From Deltaproteobacteria bacterium (lineage in GTDB: Bacteria > Desulfobacterota > Desulfobulbia > Desulfobulbales > JAGXFP01), in contig JAGVGT010000083.1 of the NCBI GenBank assembly GCA_020056965.1, forward strand, positions 1-64,000: a stretch of DNA of 64,000 nt, written 5' to 3'. A program made the position numbers and the translations under genes. Below, in pieces: positions 44,565 to 52,593 of the stretch. Below the pieces are notes generated by a model that had not been told where the DNA came from, ran no database searches, and saw only the letters and a program-made list of their open reading frames with translations. Each line of letters opens with the position of its first letter. Positions within the stretch are counted from its first letter, which is position 1.

Positions 44565-44972
44565 ATGAGCTTCGAAGAGATTTGGGACAGAATAAGAAAA
44601 GAGACGAAACTCAAAAAAATAACTGAGTTAGCAGAGCTTGCGGAAACGTCACAACCGAACGTTTCCAAAAAAAAGAAAGAAAATAATTTCCCTGTAGATT
44701 GGGCTTATAAGATTGCAAAAAAATACGAGCTCAACATCGAATGGATTTTGGAAGGAACCGGGCCGCAACGTCCAGGGCAAGGCAGCGATGATCCAGAGAT
44801 CATCAAGCAGATAGTAAAATGGATTAAGGAGCAGGAAAGGAAAGAGCCAGGGGCGCTGGCTTGGTTCACATACGACTTCAGGAAAAAATATCCAGAGTTC
44901 GACAGGTGGGAAAAAAGAGAGGAAGATAGTTCCGCTGATCATAATGCGGGAATCAAGAGCAATACAGCCTAA
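44565..44972 (+). CDS. CI-type phage repressor (Phage_CI_repr)
   Basis: The frame from ATG 44565 (MSFEEIWDRIRKETK) encodes 135 residues; a TTG at 44532 would add 11 residues but lies at the edge of the operator repeat. Residues 1-65 are a helix-turn-helix domain with TELAELAETSQPNVSKKKKE and the conserved IEWILEGTGP ending of the family. The rest is a short polar domain without an obvious LexA-type protease. It faces ssb across the operator, so it is the lysogeny regulator. Confidence 0.82.
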   Translation: MSFEEIWDRIRKETKLKKITELAELAETSQPNVSKKKKENNFPVDWAYKIAKKYELNIEWILEGTGPQRPGQGSDDPEIIKQIVKWIKEQERKEPGALAWFTYDFRKKYPEFDRWEKREEDSSADHNAGIKSNTA

Positions 44973-45000
44973 ATAACCTAACTGTAAATAGATTATACCA

Positions 45001-45356
45001 TGGAAGAAACCATAACCATGCTGGGAGGTGTGTTTGCGTTACTAATTTCGGCCGCAATCATTCTTTCGGTTTTTTGGATATGGATGCTAATTGAATGCAT
45101 CCATAATAAAGATATAAAAGGAGCAGAAAAAGCCTTTTTCTTATTGCTTATCACGTTTTTGCACTGGATAGGCGGAGCTATTTATTGCTTTAGCGTCAAT
45201 AGAAAAGAAAAACTTGGATGTTTTGCGCTTATTTCGATGATATCAGCTGCAACAATAATTCTCTTTGTGGTGATCGGACTAATATATTCAACACCAGCAA
45301 TACAGAAAGGTAATATCAACAAAACATCAATCCCTATAAGTCCTACTAAGCAATGA
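45001..45356 (+). CDS. Small membrane protein with PLDc_N-like segment, ending at in-frame TGA
   Basis: The 118-residue protein has transmembrane segments at about 8-30, 45-65 and 74-97, and the segment FWIWMLIECIHNKD...WIGGAIYCFSV is like the membrane N-terminus of cardiolipin synthases (PLDc_N). The frame ends in TGA (45354-45356) but continues open for 74 more codons, ending DREGKVHFSNGGL, so this may be the first part of a longer protein. Its position behind the repressor fits an accessory (superinfection-related) gene. Confidence 0.65.
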
Positions 45357-45581
45357 AATAAAACAAATCTTCCAGTTGGAAGAGCCACAGGAACCAAAAC
45401 ACAAACAGTAAATAAAACACCAAAAGACAGATATGTAGTGCTAAACAAAAGCGACGAAAATAGAAACCCCGCCAAAACACCAAAAGAAATAGCCAATATC
45501 AATACAGCAAAATACAGTGAACCACTAAAATCATGGATAGACAGAGAAGGAAAGGTTCATTTCTCAAATGGTGGTCTGTAG
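45357..45581 (+). pseudogene. In-frame continuation of the preceding gene with DUF4124-like end
   Basis: Codon frame continues directly after TGA 45354-45356 and ends at TAG 45579-45581. The 74 codons have a Thr/Lys/Pro-rich linker (VNKTPKDRYVVLNK) and a WIDREGKVHFSN ending, which resembles the YRWxDxxGxVHFSD segment of DUF4124. There is no ATG or ribosome binding site, so it is likely the lost C-terminal end of the same protein. Confidence 0.5.
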
Positions 45582-45710
45582 TTAGCAGTAAAATGATTTT
45601 CAACCAAACGAACCAGCGGCCAAGCCGCTAATCTTAGTGTTGCGTGTCACAGCCGTGTAACAGGCGAAAAATAACTAATTGTAATTACGTTTGTTTTTAT
45701 AGTGGGACTT

Positions 45711-45736
45711 GGGTTCAACTCCCGGCGCCTCCACCA
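45711..45736 (+). repeat. attR: 26-bp direct repeat of ssrA 3' end
   Basis: Identical to 36553-36578. The bases before it (gggactt) do not restore the tmRNA T-stem, so this copy is not a functional tmRNA end. It marks the right border of the prophage. Confidence 0.9.
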
Positions 45737-45770
45737 AGTTGATAGGCCGGTAAAGTCCGGTGAAGTACAA

Positions 45771-45804
45771 AAAGCCCGCTTCCTGCAAAGGAAACGGGCT
45801 TTTT
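45771..45804 (+). terminator. Displaced native ssrA terminator
   Basis: The arms aaagcccgcttcc and ggaaacgggcttt pair over 12-13 bp with one mismatch, loop tgcaa, then ttttt. It lies 35 bp after attR, the place the ssrA terminator would have before integration. The prophage now separates it from ssrA by 9.2 kb. Confidence 0.85.
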
Positions 45805-45987
45805 GCTGTCCGGCAGAGTCCGAGGGGTTTGTTTTTTTCCGGGTAGGGAAAGTGTAGGAAACGAGTAGATTTGTTGCTGGTTCGAGTTTTACCCGTTATC
45901 CAACTGGAAAGGTGTCAGGCTATGCCAAAACAAGGGGCTTTGCGCGAATGGCGCTAGCATAAGGGTTATGGGGCTGAGAACATCATC

Positions 45988-46040
45988 GTTCCCACGCTCC
46001 AGCGTCCAGGTCTGCGTTCCCACGGAGACCGTGGGAGCGA
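45988..46040. repeat. Dispersed palindromic repeat (cgttcccacg...cgtgggagcg)
   Basis: The words cgttcccacgctcc, cgttcccacg and cgtgggagcg form a double inverted pattern of a kind common in intergenic space of many bacteria (remembered knowledge). It can fold as a hairpin with arms cgttcccacgg/ccgtgggagcg. The function is unknown. Confidence 0.55.
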
Positions 46041-46154
46041 TAGAAAACCTTTAAACTACTGCCATTCTAATGCATCCCCGGAACTGATGGGCGGATTGAC
46101 CGGGCGTCATAGTTGTTGATCCTCCCTGGCGGCTGGTGTCGTGAGGTGACTCAT

Positions 46155-46280
46155 TCAGGCCAACAGCTTTTCCACCAACGGCTTCAACTTCGGCAACCGC
46201 TCCTGCGCCACTTTCCGTACGATCATTAGTTCTATGCCCATATCGTTGTGGATCAGACCGTCGTGCCCAGGCTGGAGGAT
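46155..46280 (-). pseudogene. HepT-like (DUF86/HEPN) toxin remnant
   Basis: The last 41 codons of a frame ending at TGA 46155-46157 read HDGLIHNDMGIELMIVRKVA then LPKLKPLVEKLLA, like the C-terminal end of HepT/DUF86 proteins (RNxLIHxYFGVDxEIVW...LPxLKxxIExLL). The RX4-6H motif appears only as its His half. No start codon and no MntA antitoxin partner is present. It is a decayed remnant next to the former ssrA site. Confidence 0.45.
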
Positions 46281-46342
46281 CCCTCCGGCCGCCTTCCCTT
46301 CTCCGCGGGTTCGGGAGGCAAGGCAAACCGGCCGGGATCAGC

Positions 46343-47461
46343 TCAGTCCTGTTCCATGGCCTGGAAGCGGCGCATGAACTGGCGGTCGATGTAATCTTTA
46401 AGGATGAAGGCCGGGCGGCCGCCGAAGGTCAGCCAGCCTTTGTGCAGCACCCCTTCACCGTCACCCAGGTTGAAGATCAGCAGGTAATCGCCGCCGGGGG
46501 CAAATGGTTGCAGCTCCCCGCCTTCCAGGCTGACCAGCAGATTGTGGAAGAGCACCGGATTTTCTCGGACCGCGTAAACCCCGACCTTGTCCAAGGGTGA
46601 GTCCTGGAAATAGATGCAGTCGCCGCCGCCGAAGATTTCCGGATGGGCCGGTGACTGCAAAAAGCGGTTGACCAGGAGCCCGCCCTCCGGCCCGACCGGC
46701 AGACCGGAATCGGCGAAGATCGGTGAGGGTTTGACGCCCACCGCCAGGAAAATCAGATCGGCTTGGTGGCTCCGGCCGTCCGCCAGTTCAAGCCGGCCGC
46801 TGGTTACTTCCCTGACATAGCTGCCCGCAACGATCTCGATTCCCCGCCTCTCCAGGCTTTTGCGGACCAGATCGACGACCTTGGCCGGAAACCGTTTCAT
46901 GAATGCCGGCCCCGAGAAGATGCTGATTTTGGGGGGCTGCAAACCGTGCCGGTACATGAGCTGGTGGATATTGCCGGCCACCTCGGCCGAGGATGGGCCG
47001 CCGCCGACGATGGCGATGCGGCTCCGGCCGCCGGCGGCCAGCTCCAGAAGCCGCTTCTGCGCGGCCTGCAGGCTTTCGATGGGCTTGACCGAGAAGATAT
47101 CCTCCCGGTTGCCGCTGATTGCCGACTGGGTGACCTGGCTGCCAGCGTTGCAGGAGAGGACATCGTACTCCAGGGTGGCCCCGGAGGCCAGCCGCAGCTT
47201 TTTCCCCAGTGGGTCGATGCGGCTGACCGCATCCAGCACAAAGGTGCCGCCCTGTTTCTCCACGACCTTGCGGGTGGCAAAGCGGATCGTCTCGGGGCTG
47301 TAGGTTTCCCCCAGCATGCCCGGCCCCATGCCCGAGTAATAGTGCTGCTCGGATGGCCCCACCACCGTCACCTGATGCCCATTGGCGATCAGGGAGGAAA
47401 GGTTGGCCAGAGTCACCATGTGGGCGTGGCCGCCGCCGATCAGAACCAGCTTCTTGCCCAT
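46343..47461 (-). CDS. FAD/NAD-dependent pyridine nucleotide-disulfide oxidoreductase family protein (Ndh/SelD-associated type)
   Basis: The 372-residue flavoprotein has the N-terminal FAD motif VLIGGGHAHMVTL (residues 6-18), a second dinucleotide motif IAIVGGGPSSAEVAGNI near residue 150, and the FAD motif EIFGGGDCIYF. The GGGHAH opening is typical of the group found fused to or near SelD in some genomes. It probably moves electrons between NAD(P)H and a quinone or small acceptor; no active-site disulfide is seen. It stands alone on the minus strand. Confidence 0.8.
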   Translation of the reverse strand: MGKKLVLIGGGHAHMVTLANLSSLIANGHQVTVVGPSEQHYYSGMGPGMLGETYSPETIRFATRKVVEKQGGTFVLDAVSRIDPLGKKLRLASGATLEYDVLSCNAGSQVTQSAISGNREDIFSVKPIESLQAAQKRLLELAAGGRSRIAIVGGGPSSAEVAGNIHQLMYRHGLQPPKISIFSGPAFMKRFPAKVVDLVRKSLERRGIEIVAGSYVREVTSGRLELADGRSHQADLIFLAVGVKPSPIFADSGLPVGPEGGLLVNRFLQSPAHPEIFGGGDCIYFQDSPLDKVGVYAVRENPVLFHNLLVSLEGGELQPFAPGGDYLLIFNLGDGEGVLHKGWLTFGGRPAFILKDYIDRQFMRRFQAMEQD

Positions 47462-47688
47462 ATTCGCTCCGCCGTTGAGATGCTTGCCGGTCTTGGCCCG
47501 GCCGATTAGTTCAAGCTGCCCATATCATAGCAGGGCGGGTTGGCGCCCGCATAAAATGTTGCCGTCGGGTTGGCAATGTCCATGTCGCTTCGGGGAAATT
47601 TGTATTATATTGGGGCAGTTCACGGGAACCAGGAAAATCGGTGCCGGTATGCTTCCCGACTGCAAACGGCCGCGCAGATGTTGGAGAG

Positions 47689-48711
47689 ATGATGATGACA
47701 GGTAAATCGAGGTTTGCCCAAGGGCTGGCGATGGCCCTGGTTCTGCTGGCCCTGTTTTGCGGTTTGGCGCGGGGGCAAGGAGAGGCGGGGGAGCGCAAAA
47801 AGGTGTTGGTGGTCATGAGCTACCATCCGGGTTACGAAGGCGAGGAGGAGATTGCCCGGGGGCTGGAGGCCTATCTGCCCGAAGTCGAGTTCAGGTATTT
47901 CTACCTCAACACCAAATATGATTATGCCGGGGGCGCTCGGCTGGCCGCCGAGGCCTTCCGGATTTATCAAGAGTACCGGCCCGATGCGGTGGTGGCGGTG
48001 GATGACCCGGCCCAGGAATTCCTGGTGGTGCCCTACCTGCGGGAGCGGGTGGCGACGCCAGTGGTTTTCTGCGGCGTCAACTTCGAGGCCGGCAAGTATC
48101 GCTATCCGGCCGCCAACGTCACCGGGGTGGTGGAAAAGAAACATTACCGCGAAAGCCTGGGCTTTGCCAAGCTCGTGGCGCCCGGGTTGCGGCGGGTGGC
48201 CGTGCTCTACTTGGACGACCCCACCAATCGCCAGAATCTCGCCCAGATTGAGGCCGAGGGCGCCGGCTACCCCCTGGAGATTGCCGGCAAATATCCGGTG
48301 GCAAGCCTGATTGAACTGCAGGGGTTGCTCGCTCGCCTGGAAAAGGAGGTCGATGGCCTGCTGCTCCTCAACCTGAGCGGCCTGGTGGATGCCCGGGGGA
48401 AGGCCCTGGACGGCAGCGATGTCCTGACCCGGGTGGTGGAAAGTTGCCGGGTGCCGACCATCGGCTCCAGCTCCTGGGAGATCAAGGCCGGCACCCTCTG
48501 CGGGGTGATCAAGTCGAACACTGAGCAGGGGAGTATTGCCGCCTCTCTGCTCCAGAAGATCTGGGCGGGAACGCCGGTGACGGAGCTGCCCCTGCTGCAG
48601 AACCGCAACGGCCGGCGCTTGGTCAACCTGACCACCCTGAAAAAACTGGACCTGAACCTTTCGCCCGAGGTGGTGCTCGGCACCGAACTGCTGACGACCG
48701 GCCAGGATTGA
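47689..48711 (+). CDS. ABC-type substrate-binding protein (periplasmic), coupled to sensor kinase
   Basis: Three ATG codons in a row (47689, 47692, 47695) follow ggag; the exact one is not decided. A signal peptide (FAQGLAMALVLLALFCGLARG) precedes a two-lobe binding protein with the opening KKVLVVMSYHPGYEGEEEIARGL, like the ABC substrate-binding family PF04392. No permease or ATPase gene is nearby. The stop overlaps the start of the hybrid histidine kinase (TGATG), so it likely presents a ligand to that sensor. Confidence 0.82.
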   Translation: MMMTGKSRFAQGLAMALVLLALFCGLARGQGEAGERKKVLVVMSYHPGYEGEEEIARGLEAYLPEVEFRYFYLNTKYDYAGGARLAAEAFRIYQEYRPDAVVAVDDPAQEFLVVPYLRERVATPVVFCGVNFEAGKYRYPAANVTGVVEKKHYRESLGFAKLVAPGLRRVAVLYLDDPTNRQNLAQIEAEGAGYPLEIAGKYPVASLIELQGLLARLEKEVDGLLLLNLSGLVDARGKALDGSDVLTRVVESCRVPTIGSSSWEIKAGTLCGVIKSNTEQGSIAASLLQKIWAGTPVTELPLLQNRNGRRLVNLTTLKKLDLNLSPEVVLGTELLTTGQD

Positions 48712-51512
48712 TGAACCAGCCACCGCCACCCATCACTGCCTCTTCCAGCAACCGAAGGCTGCTCGGGGTCAACTTTGTGACCTTTGTGCTGGTTGCCCTG
48801 GCCTTTGTCTGGATAGTCGTCTATTTCCGGGGGGTGCATGCGCGCATTTTCACCGATGTCGAGCAGGCGACGGTGGAAATTGCTTTCAGCATCGAGTTGC
48901 GCCGTTCCCTGGCCAAACTGGAAGTGGATGTTCAGGAATTCATCAATCAGGTTTTGCGCAAACCGGAGGTGCTGAACCGCGAAAAGGCCCGCCTACTGAA
49001 GGAATTTCAGGAGTTAAACCAAAGGGTGGCGCAGAATGCCAAGACCGAGGCTGACCGGCGGTTGCTGGCCAGTCTGACCAAATATTACGGAGGGTTAGAG
49101 GGTCTGCTCCGGGATTATACGGTGCTTAATGAGGTCTTAAGCCGGTTGCGCGGACACCACGAATTGATCGCGAAAAGACTTAATGCCATGGGCAAAAACA
49201 CCGGGCGGCTCATGGTCGAGCAGGCCATGGTCGGCCATGATACCACCGGTCTGCAACAACTTTATCTCCTGGTGCCGCTCTGCCAGGAGAATTTTTTACA
49301 CGGCCGGGTCTTGATCGACGCCGGTGTCTTGAACAACGACCCCGCCCTGCTGGGGGCAAGCGCCAAGCAGCCGATCGAGCCGCCCGAGAATACGGCGGCC
49401 GGCAAGCTCCTGGTCCTGCGCCAGACCCTGCAGACCCTGACCTCGGCCGATCCCTCGATCAGCGGTCCGGCCCGGGAGGTGTTGGCCGATCTGCCGGTCT
49501 ATCTTGGCGAGATCGGGGCCCTGCACGATGGCCTGGTGGTTCTGGACGCCGACTGGAAACAGTTTGAAGCGCTCAGGCAGGACACCATGCTCCTGCAGGA
49601 GAAGATGTTTGCCCATCTGGCCGATAACATCACCAGCCTGAAGGGGTTGGTCGTCGGCCACGATCAGCGCCAGGTTCTCTTTACCCTGCTGCTCTCGCTC
49701 CTGGTCTTCGCCGTGGCCCTGACCGGTTTTTTGTTGAGCCGTCGGCTCGGGGTGCAGCTGGAGAACATGGCCGACCAGGCCATCCGGACCAAGGATCTGG
49801 CTGAAAACGCCAATGCCCTGCTGCAGATTGAAATCGGGGAGCGGCGCTTGGCCGAGGAGGCCCTGCGGGAGGCTGGGGAGCAACTGGACCAGCGGGTTCG
49901 GGAGCGCACCGCCCAACTGGCGGCCGCCAACCGGATGCTGCAGGAGGAGATCGATATCCGTTTCAAGGCCGAGGAGGCCCTGGCCGCCGAAAAAGAGCGT
50001 CTGGTCGTGACCTTGCGTAGCATCGGCGAGGGGGTGATCGCCACCGATCATGAGGGCCGGGTAGTCATGGTCAACAAGGTGGCCGAGGAACTCACCGGCT
50101 GGTCCCAGGAGGCGGCGATTAGCCATCCCTTGGCGGAGGTCTTCCCGATCCGAGATCGACTCAGCCGGGAACCGGTGGCCGATCCGCTGGATCGGGAGCG
50201 CCGCAACGGCCGGGTGGTGCCGGGCCAGAACTTGTTGTTGACCAGGGACGGCCGGGAGCGGCTGATCGCCGACAGCGGCGCGCCGATTCGCGACATGGAG
50301 AGCCGGGTGGTCGGCTGGGTTTTGGTCTTTCGGGACATCTCCGAGCAGGAGAAGTTGGAGGAGGAGCTGCTCAAGATCAGAAAGCTGGAGTCGGTGGGAA
50401 TTCTGGCCGGCGGCATAGCCCATGATTTCAACAACATTCTGGCCGCCATTCTGGGCAACATCAATCTGGCCATGCTGTACACCGATCCCGACGACCGGCG
50501 CCACAACCTGCTGGCCAGCGCCGAGAAAGCCTCGCTCCGGGCCAAGGAACTGACCAACCAGCTCCTCACCTTCTCCAAGGGGGGAGAGCCGGTGAAGAAG
50601 ATCACCGCCATCGCCGAAATCATCGAAGACTCGGCCGAATTTGTCCTGCGGGGCAGCAAGAGCAAATGCCGTTACCTGATTCCGGCTGACCTCTGGGCGG
50701 TGGAGATTGACGCCGGGCAGATCAGTCAGGTGGTCCAGAATATCGCCCTGAACGCCAGTCAGGCCATGCCGGAGGGCGGGATCATCGAGATTGCCTGCGC
50801 CAACTTCGATAACCGGAGCCGGACCATTCCGGTCGCGGCCGATTGCCTGCTGCGCCTGACCATCAGCGACAACGGCGGCGGTATTGCCCCGGAGCAGGTG
50901 GCGCGAATCTTTGATCCTTACTACACCACCAAGGATGAGGGCAGCGGCCTGGGGCTGGCCATCACCCACTCCATCATCACCAAACATGGCGGCCACATCA
51001 GCGTGGCGTCGCAACCCGGGGTCGGGACGACCTTCACCATCTACCTGGTTGCCGTCGCCGACCATGGGCAGGCGGATGAGCAACTGGTGGAGTCGCGAAA
51101 ATTTACGGGCAGCGGCCGGATTTTGGTCCTCGACGACGAGGAGATGGTTCGGGAGGTCGCCCGGGAGATGCTGACCCATTTGGGGTATGAGGTTCTGCTG
51201 GCCGCCGATGGCCGGGAGGCCATCGACCTCTATCGGCAAGGTCGGCAGGAGGGACGGCCCATCGAGGTCTTCCTGATGGATCTGACCATTCCCGGCGGCA
51301 TGGGTGGCCAGGAGGCAGTCGCCAAGCTTTTGGCCCTCGACCCGCGGGTCAAGGCGGTGGTGTCCAGCGGCTATTCCAACGATCCGGTGGTGGCCAACTT
51401 CCGGGATTACGGTTTCGTCGAGGTGGTTGCCAAGCCCTTTCGGATCAGCGATCTTGGCAAGGTCATCGCCAAGGTCATGACCGCAAAGGAGTCGGAGTCG
51501 AACCCCGCCTGA
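48711..51512 (+). CDS. Hybrid sensor histidine kinase (PAS, HisKA, HATPase, REC)
   Basis: ATG 48711 overlaps the upstream stop by one base. The order is: TM1 (about 23-44), a long periplasmic helical domain (45-320), TM2 (about 323-343), coiled coil, PAS domain (about 425-545), HisKA with the phospho-His in GGIAHDFNNILAAILGN, HATPase_c (SDNGGGI, EGSGLGLAITH), and a receiver domain with LVLDDEE and phospho-Asp in LMDLTIPGG. It is a membrane-bound hybrid kinase of 933 residues. The tight coupling with a periplasmic binding protein suggests it senses that protein's ligand. No output regulator is adjacent. Confidence 0.9.
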   Translation: MNQPPPPITASSSNRRLLGVNFVTFVLVALAFVWIVVYFRGVHARIFTDVEQATVEIAFSIELRRSLAKLEVDVQEFINQVLRKPEVLNREKARLLKEFQELNQRVAQNAKTEADRRLLASLTKYYGGLEGLLRDYTVLNEVLSRLRGHHELIAKRLNAMGKNTGRLMVEQAMVGHDTTGLQQLYLLVPLCQENFLHGRVLIDAGVLNNDPALLGASAKQPIEPPENTAAGKLLVLRQTLQTLTSADPSISGPAREVLADLPVYLGEIGALHDGLVVLDADWKQFEALRQDTMLLQEKMFAHLADNITSLKGLVVGHDQRQVLFTLLLSLLVFAVALTGFLLSRRLGVQLENMADQAIRTKDLAENANALLQIEIGERRLAEEALREAGEQLDQRVRERTAQLAAANRMLQEEIDIRFKAEEALAAEKERLVVTLRSIGEGVIATDHEGRVVMVNKVAEELTGWSQEAAISHPLAEVFPIRDRLSREPVADPLDRERRNGRVVPGQNLLLTRDGRERLIADSGAPIRDMESRVVGWVLVFRDISEQEKLEEELLKIRKLESVGILAGGIAHDFNNILAAILGNINLAMLYTDPDDRRHNLLASAEKASLRAKELTNQLLTFSKGGEPVKKITAIAEIIEDSAEFVLRGSKSKCRYLIPADLWAVEIDAGQISQVVQNIALNASQAMPEGGIIEIACANFDNRSRTIPVAADCLLRLTISDNGGGIAPEQVARIFDPYYTTKDEGSGLGLAITHSIITKHGGHISVASQPGVGTTFTIYLVAVADHGQADEQLVESRKFTGSGRILVLDDEEMVREVAREMLTHLGYEVLLAADGREAIDLYRQGRQEGRPIEVFLMDLTIPGGMGGQEAVAKLLALDPRVKAVVSSGYSNDPVVANFRDYGFVEVVAKPFRISDLGKVIAKVMTAKESESNPA

Positions 51513-51560
51513 TTTTTCCGGGAAAAAATCCCTAGGCCAGCCAACCGGCCTTTTTTACCA

Positions 51561-52556
51561 TCAGCCTTTAATGCCCTGGAGTACGGCCGAGTCATTACCG
51601 GAACGGAAGGGCAACCGGACAATCTCCTCCACCCCCGCCTCGCCCAGCATTTCGCGCAATTCCTTTTCCGAGTACGATCGGCCTTGGTTGTTGACCAGCA
51701 TGTTGAGGGAAAAGAGGGCCGGAAATAGAGGCCCGGCCAGATCGTCGTTCAACAGGAATTCATGGATCAGGATGCGGCCGCCCGGGGGGAGCGTCGCCAC
51801 GCTCCGGGCGATCAGGCGTCGGCAATCCTGGGGCGCCAGGCCGTGCAGAATCTGGGAGAGCCAGACGGCATCATAACCGACGGGCAACGGATCGGCCAGA
51901 AAGTCGCCGGCTACGAAATCCACCCGCCCGCTCACCCCGAAACGATTGATGACCTCGGTGGCAAAGGGATGGCTGGTGGGCCGGTCGAAGACCGTGGCGC
52001 GCAGGTGCGGATTGGCCAGACAGAAGTACACGGCATGGGTGCCGGGGCCACCGCCCAGGTCGAGCAGATGTTTGACGCCGGTCAGTGTCACTGTCCCGGC
52101 CAGTTCCGGGGCGATGGCCGAGGCCAGGTTGAACATGCCCATCTGAAAGCTTTCCCGCTCGGCCTCTTCTCCGTGCCCTCGCCGTTCAACCGGTTCGCCG
52201 CTCAACACCGCCTCGTCCAGCCGCGACCAGGCCTCGACCAGATGGTGGTGATGCATGACGATATGGCCGGCATAGTCAGGCGAGTTGCGGTCCAGATAGC
52301 GGGCGGTCAGAGGGGTGTTGCGGAAGAGTTTCTGTTCCTTCTCCAGCAGGCCCATGGCGGTCAGGCCGTTAAGCAGGGCGGCCAGACTGCGGGGATCGGC
52401 GCCCAGGCGGGCGGCCAGTTCCGGAGCGGTCGCAGGGCCGATCGCCAGGTTGGTAAATACGGCCAGTTTGACGGCGGCGTGCAGGGCACAGGGTTGCCAA
52501 TAGGCACTGGCCAGGGCAAAGATCTTACCGGGGTGGGTGGCGGTCTGGTCCGGCAT
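51561..52556 (-). CDS. SAM-dependent O-methyltransferase (acetylserotonin O-methyltransferase-like)
   Basis: The 331-residue protein has a winged-helix dimerisation domain (LAARLGADPRSLAALLNGLTAMGLLEK) and a methyltransferase domain with HLLDLGGGPGTHAVYF and the ILHGLAPQDC segment. The layout is of small-molecule O-methyltransferases such as CrtF or hydroxyneurosporene types. The substrate is unknown, and there is no pathway around it. A PilZ gene lies upstream with a 37-bp gap. Confidence 0.83.
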   Translation of the reverse strand: MPDQTATHPGKIFALASAYWQPCALHAAVKLAVFTNLAIGPATAPELAARLGADPRSLAALLNGLTAMGLLEKEQKLFRNTPLTARYLDRNSPDYAGHIVMHHHHLVEAWSRLDEAVLSGEPVERRGHGEEAERESFQMGMFNLASAIAPELAGTVTLTGVKHLLDLGGGPGTHAVYFCLANPHLRATVFDRPTSHPFATEVINRFGVSGRVDFVAGDFLADPLPVGYDAVWLSQILHGLAPQDCRRLIARSVATLPPGGRILIHEFLLNDDLAGPLFPALFSLNMLVNNQGRSYSEKELREMLGEAGVEEIVRLPFRSGNDSAVLQGIKG

Positions 52557-52593
52557 GTCAGGTTCTCCTGGTTTCTGGGTTGGCTGCGAGGGT

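Larger units (their letters stand above)
36553..45736. mobile_element. Filamentous phage (inovirus-type) prophage integrated in ssrA
   Basis: A 9.2-kb segment bounded by perfect 26-bp direct repeats of the ssrA 3' end. It contains a tyrosine integrase next to the left end, and on the minus strand a full inovirus-like set: ssDNA-binding protein, several tiny membrane proteins (coat-like), a pIII-like adhesin, a pVI-like protein, a Zot/pI ATPase and a replication initiator. A divergent CI-type repressor and a small membrane protein are on the plus strand. GC is visibly lower than in the host flanks, most of all at 44.4-45.7 kb. There is no secretin, capsid or tail gene, so it is a filamentous phage rather than a tailed one. 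The assignment of each gene rests on order, size and motifs. Confidence 0.88.
45582..46154. other. Prophage right end and post-prophage spacer
   Basis: The 573 bp hold the last 155 bp of the prophage including attR, the original ssrA terminator, and 350 bp without a gene. In the last part the block 45988-46040 is a palindromic repeat. No convincing protein frame was found. Confidence 0.5.

Noticed and set aside
45182..45502. 106-codon minus-strand frame in the prophage end
   Set aside because: It is hydrophobic because it is antisense to the transmembrane gene; the plus-strand frame continues coding-like beyond its stop.
36553..45736. Tailed-phage or conjugative element instead of filamentous phage
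   Set aside because: No terminase, portal, capsid, relaxase or type IV secretion genes; Zot plus tiny coat genes point to an inovirus.
46051..46326. 91-codon minus-strand frame
   Set aside because: Low-complexity Arg/Gly/Pro composition; another frame of the same strand gives the HepT-like end.
49296..51239. 647-codon open frame opposite the hybrid kinase
   Set aside because: Antisense shadow of a gene with clear kinase motifs.
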